In this document: piece by piece, positions 7,916 through 14,801 of the stretch
How the letters are laid out: every line of letters begins with the position of its first letter
Position numbering within the stretch: position 1 is the stretch's first letter
Assembly (NCBI GenBank): GCA_964460465.1
Contig: CAYWSB010000114.1
Location: 1-16,916 of the forward strand
Source: SLRI01 sp964460465
GTDB taxonomy: Bacteria > Pseudomonadota > Alphaproteobacteria > Geminicoccales > Geminicoccaceae
Reading direction: 5' to 3'
DNA: 16,916 nt
Notes under the pieces: model-generated
What the model saw: the letters and a program-made list of their open reading frames with translations, nothing else
The model's database searches: none
What the model was told of the DNA's origin: nothing
Position numbers and translations under genes: made by a program

Positions 7916-9117
7916 CGTCCCTCCCGGAGCACCGCGAAGAGCGGGTTGTAGCCGACCCGGTAGGCGAGCTCGGCCGGGGTCTCGATGTCGAAGACGGCGA
8001 GATCGGCGCGCTTGCCGGGAGCGATGGTGCCGATCTCGTCCTCGAGGCCGAGGGCGCGGGCGGCATTGCGGGTGACGCCGGCCAGGGCCTCCTCCGGCGT
8101 CAGGCGGAAGAGCGTGGCCGCCATGTTGAGCATGAGGAGAAGCGAGGTCACGGGCGAGGAGCCGGGGTTGCAGTCGGTGGCGATGGCGATCGGCACGCCG
8201 TGCCGGCGAAGGAGATCGACCGGCGGGAGCTGCTCTTCCCGGAGCGTATAGAAGGCGCCCGGGAGCAGCACGGCCGTGGTCCCGGCCCTGGCCATGGCGA
8301 TGACGCCATCCTCCTGGAGGTACTCGAGGTGGTCGGCGGAAAGGGCGTCAAACTCGGCGGCCAGGATCGCACCCTTGAGGTCGGAGAGCTGCTCGGCGTG
8401 GAGCTTGACCGGAAGATCGACCGCCTTGGCCTTGGCGAAGACGCGGCGGATCTGGTCCGGGCTGAAGGCGATGCCTTCGCAGAAGCCGTCGACGGCGTCG
8501 GCGAGCCCGGCCTTGCGCACGGCCGGGATGATCTCGTCGGTGACGATCCGGACGTAGCGGTCGGGGTCGGCCTTGTGCTCGGGCGGGACCGCGTGGGCGG
8601 CCAGGAGCGAGGTCTGCACGTCGACGTCGCGCTCGGCACCCAGGCGGCGGGCCGCCTGGAGCATCTTCACCTCGGTGTCGAGCTCGAGCCCGTAGCCCGA
8701 CTTGATCTCGATGGTGGTCACCCCCTCTGCCAGAAGATGATCGAGGCGGGGAAGTGCCGAGGCGACCAGCGCGTCGACGCCGGCGGCGCGGGTGGCCGTC
8801 ACCGTCGAGAGGATACCGCCGCCGGCCCTGGCGATCTCCTCGTAGCTGGCACCCTCGAGGCGGAGCTCGAACTCGCGCGCCCGGTTGCCGCCATGGACGA
8901 TGTGGGTGTGGCAGTCGATCAGGCCGGGCAGGACCCAGCGGCCGGCGAGGTCCGCGGTCTCCGCGGCCCCGGGCGCGTCGGCCGTTGGCCCGACCCAGGC
9001 GATACGGCCGTTCTCGATCAGGATGGCGGCGTTCTCGAGGGCGCCGTAGGGCGCGCCTCCGGGCTGCATCGTGGCGACGCGGGCGTTGGTGAGGGTCAGC
9101 GTTCCTGCTTCGACCAT
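7900..9117 (-). CDS. hutI: imidazolonepropionase
   Basis: Third step: 4-imidazolone-5-propionate is hydrolysed to N-formimino-L-glutamate. This metal-dependent amidohydrolase of 405 aa has HTH at residues 70-72 (DCHTHIVHGGNR), His240 in KLHAEQ, His263 in ADHLEYL and Asp315 in ATDCNPGSSP, which together form the usual metal and catalytic set. I chose the ATG at 9117 because GGGGA sits just upstream. A GTG six codons earlier (9135) has no Shine-Dalgarno. It is the first gene of the minus-strand unit hutI-hutH-hutG-hutU and is divergent from hutF, with a 77-bp gap. No HutC repressor or histidine transporter gene lies in the window, so the pathway regulator must be elsewhere or different. Confidence 0.97.
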   Translation of the reverse strand: MVEAGTLTLTNARVATMQPGGAPYGALENAAILIENGRIAWVGPTADAPGAAETADLAGRWVLPGLIDCHTHIVHGGNRAREFELRLEGASYEEIARAGGGILSTVTATRAAGVDALVASALPRLDHLLAEGVTTIEIKSGYGLELDTEVKMLQAARRLGAERDVDVQTSLLAAHAVPPEHKADPDRYVRIVTDEIIPAVRKAGLADAVDGFCEGIAFSPDQIRRVFAKAKAVDLPVKLHAEQLSDLKGAILAAEFDALSADHLEYLQEDGVIAMARAGTTAVLLPGAFYTLREEQLPPVDLLRRHGVPIAIATDCNPGSSPVTSLLLMLNMAATLFRLTPEEALAGVTRNAARALGLEDEIGTIAPGKRADLAVFDIETPAELAYRVGYNPLFAVLREGRWRKW

Positions 9118-9194
9118 GTGTTCCCCGACCGGCACGGCGCTTTGCGGCTTGTGCCGCTGGCGCCATTCGGCGCAGGGTTGGCCGGGAGGTGGCG
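9118..9194. promoter_or_regulatory. divergent hutI/hutF promoter region with two inverted repeats
   Basis: This 77-bp gap must hold control signals for both directions. It contains CGGCAC (9130-9135) facing GTGCCG (9151-9156) over 15 nt, and the palindrome GCGCC-ATTC-GGCGC (9160-9173) close to the hutF ribosome-binding site. No good -10/-35 pair is obvious by eye. These are candidate operators for an unidentified hut regulator; neither resembles the AT-richer HutC sites I know. Confidence 0.4.
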
Positions 9195-10550
9195 ATGATC
9201 AAGCTCTTTTTCGATACGGCGCTCCTGCCCGCCGGCTGGGCCCGCAACGTCTCGATCCACGTGGGCGACGATGGACTGGTCCAGGCGGTCGAGGCGGACA
9301 CCGAACCGGCGGCCGATGCGACCCGCGAGGCCGTTGCCGTCCCCGGCACGGCCAACGTCCACAGCCACGCCTTCCAGCGCGGCATGGCGGGGCTGGCGGA
9401 GCGGGCGGGGGGCAGCGACGACAGCTTCTGGACCTGGCGCGAGGTGATGTACCATTTCCTCGACCGGCTCTCGCCCGAGGACGTCGAGGCGATCGCCTGC
9501 CAGCTCTACGCCGAGATGCTGGAGGCCGGGTTCACCGCCGTGGGCGAGTTCCACTATCTGCACAACGACGTGGACGGCCACTCCTACGCCGATCCGGCGG
9601 AGCTCGCCGAGCGGATCGTGGCGGCCGCCTCGGCCACCGGCATCGGCCTGACCCTGTTGCCCGTGCTCTACCACCAGGGCGGCTTCGGCGCCGCCCCGCC
9701 GACCGCCGGCCAGCGGCGCTTCGTCATGACCCCGGACGCGGTCCTGCATCTGGCGCAGACGCTGCGGGCGCGGCATCCGGGCCTCGTCGTCGGCATGGCC
9801 CCGCACTCGCTGCGGGCGGTGACACCGGACACCCTCGCGGCCGTCGTCGCCGGCACGCCCGAAGGCCCGCTGCACATCCACGCGGCCGAGCAGGTCAAGG
9901 AGGTCGAGGATTGTCTCGCCTGGTCGGGGCGTCGGCCGGTGCGCTGGCTGCTCGACGAGGTGGGGCTCGGCGAGCGCTGGTGCCTGATCCACTGCACCCA
10001 TCTGGACGACGGCGAGGTGCAGGGCCTCGCCGCTTCGGGGGCGGTCGCCGGCTTGTGCCCGGTGACCGAGGCCAATCTCGGCGACGGCATCTTCCGCGCC
10101 ATCGACTTCCGTGCCGCAGGCGGGCGCCTCGGCGTGGGCTCCGACAGCCACATCCGGGTCGATCTCGCGGACGAGCTGCGCTCGCTCGAATACAGCCAGC
10201 GGCTGCGCGACCGGCGCCGCAACCGCCTCGCCGCCCCCGGGGCCTCGGTCGGCCGCACGGTTCTCGACGCCGCCGGCACCGGCGGGGCCCAGGCCCTGCA
10301 GCAGCCGATGGGCTCGCTCGCCCCCGGCAGGCGGGCCGACATCGTCACCCTCGACGCGGCGCACCCGACGCTCGCCGGCAAGACGGGGGACGACCTGCTC
10401 GACGGCTGGCTCTTCGCCGCCGGCAGGTCGCCCGTGGCCTCGGTCTACGCCGCCGGCAGGCGGGTGGTCGAAGCCGGCCGGCACGTGGCAGGCGAGCGGA
10501 TCGCGGTCCGCTTCGCCGCGGTGCTGCGGCGGCTGCTGGCGGCGGTCTAG
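9195..10550 (+). CDS. hutF: formimidoylglutamate deiminase
   Basis: Fourth step: N-formimino-L-glutamate is deiminated to N-formyl-L-glutamate and ammonia, feeding HutG. The 451-aa amidohydrolase has HSH at 56-58 (NVHSHAFQRGMAGLAE), His229 in HIHAAEQ, His269 in IHCTHLDD and Asp317 in VGSDSHIRVD, the expected zinc and catalytic residues. The HSHAFQRG block is characteristic of HutF. The ATG at 9195 is preceded by GGGAGG with a 5-nt spacer. A GTG at 9189 lies inside that Shine-Dalgarno and is rejected. The gene is divergent from the other hut genes and is convergent with hepT, with which it shares a CTAG at the stop codons. Confidence 0.97.
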   Translation: MIKLFFDTALLPAGWARNVSIHVGDDGLVQAVEADTEPAADATREAVAVPGTANVHSHAFQRGMAGLAERAGGSDDSFWTWREVMYHFLDRLSPEDVEAIACQLYAEMLEAGFTAVGEFHYLHNDVDGHSYADPAELAERIVAAASATGIGLTLLPVLYHQGGFGAAPPTAGQRRFVMTPDAVLHLAQTLRARHPGLVVGMAPHSLRAVTPDTLAAVVAGTPEGPLHIHAAEQVKEVEDCLAWSGRRPVRWLLDEVGLGERWCLIHCTHLDDGEVQGLAASGAVAGLCPVTEANLGDGIFRAIDFRAAGGRLGVGSDSHIRVDLADELRSLEYSQRLRDRRRNRLAAPGASVGRTVLDAAGTGGAQALQQPMGSLAPGRRADIVTLDAAHPTLAGKTGDDLLDGWLFAAGRSPVASVYAAGRRVVEAGRHVAGERIAVRFAAVLRRLLAAV

Positions 10551-10903
10551 GAATCGCCGGCGGCGAGCGCGTCGAGGCAAGACTTTGCATCGGCGGAGAG
10601 ATGCGCGAGCCTGCCCTCGACGATGCCCCAGACCAAGCGATCGTCGACCGTCGCGTAGCGGTGCACCAGAACGTGCCTAAAGGCGACGATGCGATCGATG
10701 TCGCCGATGCGGTTCGCCGACTTCGGGTCGACAGTTCGCAAGCGCCAGAGGGCTTCGCCGACGATCGCGAGCTGCCGTTCGACCGCGGAGCGCAGGATCT
10801 CGTCCGCCGCGTAGTCGTCGAAGCCCTTGTCGTGGGTGAAGCGCCTCAGCCGTTCGAGCGCCGTCAGCACGTCGACGAGCAGGACCTTGGCGTCACGCCG
10901 CAT
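10547..10903 (-). CDS. hepT: HepT-like HEPN ribonuclease toxin
   Basis: The 118-aa, mostly alpha-helical product matches the HepT/DUF86 HEPN family. It carries the R-x4-H-x-Y motif as RHVLVHRY (Arg76, His81, Tyr83). In characterised MntA/HepT systems Arg and His form the RNase site, and the Tyr is the residue that the partner nucleotidyltransferase AMPylates to silence the toxin. The full motif here predicts an active toxin under that kind of control. The start lies inside the 3' end of the upstream nucleotidyltransferase gene (11-bp overlap). Base composition is somewhat less GC-rich than the hut genes, consistent with transfer. Its stop shares CTAG with the opposing hutF stop. Confidence 0.9.
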   Translation of the reverse strand: MRRDAKVLLVDVLTALERLRRFTHDKGFDDYAADEILRSAVERQLAIVGEALWRLRTVDPKSANRIGDIDRIVAFRHVLVHRYATVDDRLVWGIVEGRLAHLSADAKSCLDALAAGDS

Positions 10904-11234
10904 AGAGCGTGACCCTCTCGGCAGCGATGTGCCGTGCCAGATGGGGATTGGTGATCGACGGCTCCGTCAACAAGTCGACGGGCCGACCGGTCAAGCGCTC
11001 GAGGCCTTCCTTGAGCATGAAGTAGCGGTCCGCATAGGTCGAGGCGGACGGAGCATCGAGCGCGGCGACAATGTCCAGATCGGAACGCTCGGCGTCGAAA
11101 TCGTCACGCACCGCGGAGCCGAACACGGCCAGATGGCGAACCCCGCTGGCGCGGCAGAGCGCCTCCAAAGCGACCCGGTCCAGGCCGAGTCGCTTCAGGA
11201 TAGGGTCGCTGGCGTCGACGTGCACCGTTTCCAT
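10893..11234 (-). CDS. mntA: MntA-like minimal nucleotidyltransferase antitoxin
   Basis: The 113-aa product has the minimal nucleotidyltransferase signature: Gly39-Ser40, then Asp52 and Asp54 in SDLDI, with a third acidic residue candidate at Asp87 in VDLL. In the known pairs MntA transfers AMP to the HepT tyrosine and so neutralises it. I chose the ATG at 11234 because GGGAG lies 6 nt upstream. The longer frame from 11387 adds 51 residues that resemble no known domain and runs into the tenA promoter region. The gene order, antitoxin then toxin with overlapping ends, is the usual one. A TATAGA hexamer about 31 nt upstream of the start could be its -10. Confidence 0.88.
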   Translation of the reverse strand: METVHVDASDPILKRLGLDRVALEALCRASGVRHLAVFGSAVRDDFDAERSDLDIVAALDAPSASTYADRYFMLKEGLERLTGRPVDLLTEPSITNPHLARHIAAERVTLYAA

Positions 11235-11380
11235 CGAGAGCTCCCGGCCCGGTTGTCGAACCACTCTATACCGTGACGCAGCCGGTCGCACTCGATCATG
11301 AACGACGGTTCGGGCTGGACGATCGTCCCACGCGAACGCATGTCCCGTCGAGACGGCCACGCGACGAGGACAGGGCAGGC
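11235..11380. promoter_or_regulatory. divergent mntA/tenA intergenic region
   Basis: This 146-bp gap separates two divergent genes and is less GC-rich near mntA. On the minus strand TATAGA (11270-11265) is a plausible -10 for mntA, without a clear -35. For tenA only a purine-rich stretch before the ATG is seen. No thiamine-pyrophosphate riboswitch fold was recognised by eye. Confidence 0.35.
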
Positions 11381-12052
11381 ATGACAATCTTCACGACCGA
11401 CATCTGGGAGCAGACCGCGGCGCTGCGCCGGGCGATCGACGAGCTGCCCTTCAATCGCGAATTGGCGGCGGGCACGCTGAGCCACGAGCGGTTCTGCTTC
11501 TACATGAAGCAGGACAAGCTCTATCTCGACCAGTACGCGCGCACGCTGGCGATCGCCGCGGCGAAGGCGCCGGACCTGGACGCCACCGACAAGTTCACCG
11601 GCTCGGCGATCGGTGCGCTCGCGGTCGAGCGGGCGCTGCACGGGCAGTTCCTGGCACAGTTCGGGGTCACGGACGCGGAGCTGGCGGCGGCCGAGCCCTC
11701 GCCCTCCTGCCTCGCCTACACCAACTTCCTCCTGGCGACGGCGCATCAGGATTCCTGGCCCGTGCTGGTCGCGGCGATCCTGCCCTGCTTTTGGATCTAC
11801 CACGACGTCGGCACGCGCATCGCCGCCCACACCGTCGAGGGCAACTTCTACCAGCCCTGGATCGACACCTATGCGGCGCCGGGCTTCGCCGAATCCGTGC
11901 ACGACGTGATCGGCATCACCGACCGGGCCGCCGCGGCCGCGGGTGCGGCCGAGCGCCGCGCCATGGCCAGGGCCTTCATCCGCTCGGCCCAGTACGAGTG
12001 GCTGTTCTGGGACAGCGCCTACCGCATGGAGGCGTGGCCGATCGAGGCCTGA
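11381..12052 (+). CDS. tenA: TenA-family aminopyrimidine aminohydrolase (thiaminase II)
   Basis: TenA proteins salvage thiamine breakdown products by hydrolysing aminopyrimidines to hydroxymethylpyrimidine, and some cleave thiamine itself. The 223-aa all-helical product keeps the active-site set in the expected places: Asp45 in MKQDKLYL, Tyr113 in LAYTNF, nucleophile Cys136 in ILPCFWIY, Tyr164 in IDTYA and Glu206 in QYEWLFW. The frame continues upstream to 11273, but the ATG at 11381 begins the conserved fold and is preceded by a purine-rich AGGGCAGG stretch. The gene stands alone, with no other thiamine genes in the window. Its 3' end overlaps that of the convergent sensor kinase by 34 bp. 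Confidence 0.93.
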   Translation: MTIFTTDIWEQTAALRRAIDELPFNRELAAGTLSHERFCFYMKQDKLYLDQYARTLAIAAAKAPDLDATDKFTGSAIGALAVERALHGQFLAQFGVTDAELAAAEPSPSCLAYTNFLLATAHQDSWPVLVAAILPCFWIYHDVGTRIAAHTVEGNFYQPWIDTYAAPGFAESVHDVIGITDRAAAAAGAAERRAMARAFIRSAQYEWLFWDSAYRMEAWPIEA

Positions 12053-13407
12053 TCCCCGGCCGGCAGCCGCACCGTCACCGCGAGGCCGCCGGATGCCGCG
12101 GCCGAGAAGTCGATCCCCCCGCCATAGGCCTGGACGATGTCGCGGGCGATGGCGAGGCCGATGCCATGGCCGGGCACCGCCTCGTCGAGCCGTACCCCGC
12201 GGCTGCCGAGCCGGGCACGGTCGGCCTCGGGCACGCCCGGTCCGTCGTCCTCGATGGACAGGGTGACCATCCCCTCCGCGGCCGCGGCAGCGACCTCGAC
12301 CGCCCCCTCCGCCCACTTGGCGGCGTTGTCGAGAAGATTGCCCAAGAGCTCCAGAAGGTCGTCGGCGTCGACCGCGACCCGAAGGCCGGCGTCGACCGCG
12401 ACCGTCCAGGCCAGCGCATCGCCAGCCGGCGTGCGCTCGAGCGTGCGCACGACCTGGTCGACCGCCAGCCGCAACGGCGTCGGCGCCACCCGGCCGCCGG
12501 CGGTGGCCAGCCGCGTTCGCGCCAGCTCGCGGTCGACGTGGCGGCGGATGTCGCGGGCGATCCCGCCCAGCGTGCGGGCGGTCTCGGCGTCGCCCGACGC
12601 GGCGAGGCGGCGGGCCTCGGTCTCGAGCACGGTGAGCGGCGTCTTGAGCCCGTGCGCCAGGTCGCCCGCCCGCGCCCGGGCCGCGGCGATCGCCTGCTCC
12701 TGCGCCAGGAGCAGGGCATCGACCTCGTCAACCAGGGGGCCGATCTCGTCGGGAAAGCGGCCTTCGAGCTTCCTCGCCCGGTGCCGGCGGACGGCCTCGA
12801 CGGCGCGGCGGACCTGCTCGAGCGGGCGCAGCGCGAACCACGCTTGCGCCCCACCCGCGGCGACCAGGGCCAGCGCCAAGAGGGCGAGGGCCAGGGCGAG
12901 CTGCGGCACGTAGGCCGCCAGGGCGGCGGTCAGCGTCGCCCGCTCGACCGCGACCGCCACCCTGACCGGCAGCTCGCCAGCCGGCCCCGGCAGCAGCAGC
13001 AGCCGCTCCTGCGCCAGCAGGGCCACGCCATCGGGACCCTCGAGGTCGTGGGTGTGCACCACCCCCGGCTCGAGCGCATCCGCGGGCAGCGGCAGGACAC
13101 CGTCCCAGAGTGAGCGCGAGCGCAGCATCGGCCCGTCGGGCAACGCCTGGATCTGCCAGTAGAGCCCGCCGAGGGGGCGCTCGAACCGGGGATCGGCGAG
13201 CTCGCCCTCGACCGCGAGCGCACCGTCCACGGTGACCACGAGGCCGGCGGCGAGCTGGCGCAGATGCGTCGTGAGCTCGTCCTGGACCCGCCGCTCGAGG
13301 TGCCATTCGAAGAGCAGCACGAGGCCCAATCCGGCCAGCAACAGGGCGAGCGCGATGGTCGCCGCCTGGGCCAGGACCAGGCGCAGGCGCAGCGACTGGC
13401 GGGTCAA
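12019..13407 (-). CDS. two-component sensor histidine kinase
   Basis: The 462-aa inner-membrane kinase has two membrane helices (about 12-34 and 166-190) enclosing a ~130-residue periplasmic sensor region of no recognised family. A HAMP-like linker follows, then the H-box DLAHGLKTPL with His252. The ATPase domain shows the N-box LLGNLLDNAAKWA, G1 EDDGPGVPE and G2 GHGIGLAIA. All catalytic elements are present. It should phosphorylate the regulator encoded just upstream. The start is a TTG overlapping that regulator's stop (TTGA), with a poor Shine-Dalgarno, so coupled translation is likely. PhoQ/QseC-like architecture suggests an envelope or metal-ion cue, but the ligand is unknown. The C-terminal tail after LPAG overlaps the tenA 3' end. 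Confidence 0.93.
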   Translation of the reverse strand: MTRQSLRLRLVLAQAATIALALLLAGLGLVLLFEWHLERRVQDELTTHLRQLAAGLVVTVDGALAVEGELADPRFERPLGGLYWQIQALPDGPMLRSRSLWDGVLPLPADALEPGVVHTHDLEGPDGVALLAQERLLLLPGPAGELPVRVAVAVERATLTAALAAYVPQLALALALLALALVAAGGAQAWFALRPLEQVRRAVEAVRRHRARKLEGRFPDEIGPLVDEVDALLLAQEQAIAAARARAGDLAHGLKTPLTVLETEARRLAASGDAETARTLGGIARDIRRHVDRELARTRLATAGGRVAPTPLRLAVDQVVRTLERTPAGDALAWTVAVDAGLRVAVDADDLLELLGNLLDNAAKWAEGAVEVAAAAAEGMVTLSIEDDGPGVPEADRARLGSRGVRLDEAVPGHGIGLAIARDIVQAYGGGIDFSAAASGGLAVTVRLPAGDQASIGHASMR

Positions 13408-14075
13408 GGCGCCGGCCCGGGCGGCTCGATGGTGTAGCCGAAGCCGCGCCGGGTCTGGATCAGCTCGACGCCGAGCTTCCGGCGGAGCCGGCCGACCAGC
13501 ACCTCGATGGTGTTGGTCGAGACGTCCTCGTCCTCGCCGTAGAGCTGGTCGATCAGCTCGCTCGGCGGCACCACGCGGCCCGCCTGCAGCATCAGGTAGT
13601 CGAGCAGCCGGTACTCCTGCGGCGAGAGCGCCCTGGGCACGCCGGCCACGGTCACCCGCATGGCGCGTGGATCGAGCACCACCTCGCCGATCGCGAGAAC
13701 CGGCCGGGCGTGGCCGGCGGCGCGGCGAATGATCGCCCGGAGCCGGGCGCCGAGCTCGGCCGGCTCAAAGGGCTTCGGCAGGTAGTCGTCGGCCCCGGCC
13801 TCGATCCCCTCGACCCGCTCCTTCCAGGTGCCGCGGGCGGAGAGCACCAGGACCGGCATGGTGCGGCCGTTCTCCCGCCAGCGGCGGAGCACGGCCAGCC
13901 CGTCCATCCCGGGCAGGCCGAGATCCAGCACCACGGCGGCGTAATCCTCGACGTCGCCCCGGAACCAGGCGTCCTCGCCGTCGCTCGCCACCTCGACGCG
14001 ATAGCCCTGCGTCTCCAGATAGCTGCGGACGGCGGCGGCGATGCGCCGGTCGTCCTCGACGAGCAGCACCCTCAA
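13404..14075 (-). CDS. OmpR/PhoB-family response regulator
   Basis: The 223-aa protein has a receiver domain (about 1-115) with acidic pocket EDD at 7-9, phospho-acceptor Asp51 in VVLDLGLPGMDG, Ser79 and Lys101 in PKPFEP. A winged-helix DNA-binding domain follows at about 130-220, with the RLRRKLG and RRGFGYTI segments of the OmpR family. Translation starts at a TTG: GGGAGGT lies 6 nt upstream, and MRVLLVEDD is the standard N-terminus. The TTG overlaps the stop of the PepSY gene upstream (TTGA). Members bind direct half-sites about 11 bp apart, which is exactly what is seen in the promoter region at 14404-14442, so autoregulation is likely. Confidence 0.95.
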   Translation of the reverse strand: MRVLLVEDDRRIAAAVRSYLETQGYRVEVASDGEDAWFRGDVEDYAAVVLDLGLPGMDGLAVLRRWRENGRTMPVLVLSARGTWKERVEGIEAGADDYLPKPFEPAELGARLRAIIRRAAGHARPVLAIGEVVLDPRAMRVTVAGVPRALSPQEYRLLDYLMLQAGRVVPPSELIDQLYGEDEDVSTNTIEVLVGRLRRKLGVELIQTRRGFGYTIEPPGPAP

Positions 14076-14380
14076 TCGTCGACCTCCCGCTCGAGGAGCG
14101 CACCGGTCGCCGCGTCGACCTCGAGCTCGACCAGCCGGCCGCGCCCGTCGATCAGCTTGAGCTCGTAGACCCAGCCGCGCTTCTCGCGGTCGAGCTCGGC
14201 CTCGACGATCTCGCCGTCGATGGCCGGCCCCAGGCGCTCGAGGATCGTCCGGAGCGGCAGCACCTCGCCGCGCTCGAGCGCGGCGCGCGCCCGCTCGTGG
14301 TCGCGGTCGCCGGCCGCTGCAGGCGCCGCTGCAGCCGCGAGGAGGACAAGTCCGGCAAGGACGTGGCGAGGCTGGAGCAT
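14072..14380 (-). CDS. small exported PepSY-domain protein, first gene of the two-component operon
   Basis: The ATG at 14380 has AGGA 7 nt upstream. The 102-aa product begins with a signal peptide (hydrophobic core about 8-19, Ala-rich cleavage region near 20-24). The rest is a single PepSY-like domain, ending with the typical VDAATGALLEREVDD pattern. PepSY domains are small periplasmic modules often found beside metal- or envelope-responsive two-component genes. The longer open frame to 14665 runs through the promoter and an opposing gene and is not real. The stop overlaps the TTG start of the response regulator. A role as a periplasmic modulator of the kinase is possible but inferred. Confidence 0.85.
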   Translation of the reverse strand: MLQPRHVLAGLVLLAAAAAPAAAGDRDHERARAALERGEVLPLRTILERLGPAIDGEIVEAELDREKRGWVYELKLIDGRGRLVELEVDAATGALLEREVDD

Positions 14381-14403
14381 GGTCCGATCCTGCACCCCGC
14401 CGC

Positions 14404-14442
14404 CTGACAATTCGCTGACGAGCGGCGTCAGGCTGCGGTCAG
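14404..14442. promoter_or_regulatory. symmetric four-half-site operator between the divergent PepSY genes
   Basis: CTGAC occurs at 14404-14408 and 14415-14419 (11-bp period, N6 spacer). Its reverse complement GTCAG occurs at 14427-14431 and 14438-14442 with the same 11-bp period. The two direct-repeat pairs face each other across 7 bp. OmpR-family regulators bind such direct repeats as dimers, one helical turn apart. Each pair is oriented toward one of the two divergent transcripts. The regulator is encoded second in the minus-strand transcript, so it is the obvious candidate. The site ends 24 bp before the minus-strand start codon and 68 bp before the plus-strand one. Confidence 0.7.
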
Positions 14443-14510
14443 GGCAGGCGGCGTATGACCGCTCGTGTCGATCACGGGATCGGCTCACAACCAGAGACGG
14501 AGACCTTCTC

Positions 14511-14801
14511 ATGCGCAAGCTCGTCATCCTCGCCGCCGCCCTCGCCCCCCTCGCCCTGGCCCTCCCGGCCCTCGCCTCCGACGACGAGAACGAGGCAAGC
14601 TGCCCCGAGGTGCCCCGTGCGGAGTGGCTGGGCATGGGCGAGATCGAGGCCAAGCTGGGCACCATGGGCTACCGGGTGCAGAAGATCGAGGCGGAGCACA
14701 ACTGCTACGAGGTCGAGGGCACGGACGCCAACGGCGTGAAGTTCGAGGCCTATGTCAACCCGAAGACCGGCGAGATCGTGCCGCCGCGGGGTCGTTCGTG
14801 A
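14511..14801 (+). CDS. small exported PepSY-domain protein with two cysteines
   Basis: The ATG at 14511 follows GGAGA by about 7 nt. The 96-aa product has a clear signal peptide (residues 1-22, ending ALA-S). The mature PepSY-like domain carries Cys31 and Cys65 and the terminal YVNPKTGEIV motif typical of the family. The cysteines could form a disulphide or bind a metal or haem group, which is not determinable here. It is divergent from the PepSY-regulator-kinase operon. Its stop overlaps the GTG start of the b561-type gene (GTGA), so the two are probably co-translated. A combination of PepSY protein and cytochrome b suggests a periplasmic electron-transfer or sensing role, which is inferred. 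Confidence 0.87.
   Translation: MRKLVILAAALAPLALALPALASDDENEASCPEVPRAEWLGMGEIEAKLGTMGYRVQKIEAEHNCYEVEGTDANGVKFEAYVNPKTGEIVPPRGRS

Noticed and set aside
6410..7951. 513-residue plus-strand open frame
   Set aside because: Entirely antisense to hutH, with Gly/Asp/Val-rich low-complexity composition and no family match.
9096..10580. 494-residue minus-strand open frame
   Set aside because: Antisense to hutF, which has all catalytic motifs; the minus-strand product is Arg/Gly/His-rich noise.
11235..11380. possible TPP riboswitch before tenA
   Set aside because: I could not find the conserved THI-box elements by eye; a covariance-model search would be decisive.
11795..13113. long plus-strand frame across the tenA/kinase junction
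   Set aside because: It is antisense to the kinase and out of frame with tenA. Both real genes have complete motif sets.
14381..14665. N-terminal extension of the minus-strand PepSY gene
   Set aside because: It would cover the divergent promoter, the operator and part of the opposing PepSY gene; the signal peptide begins at the ATG at 14380.
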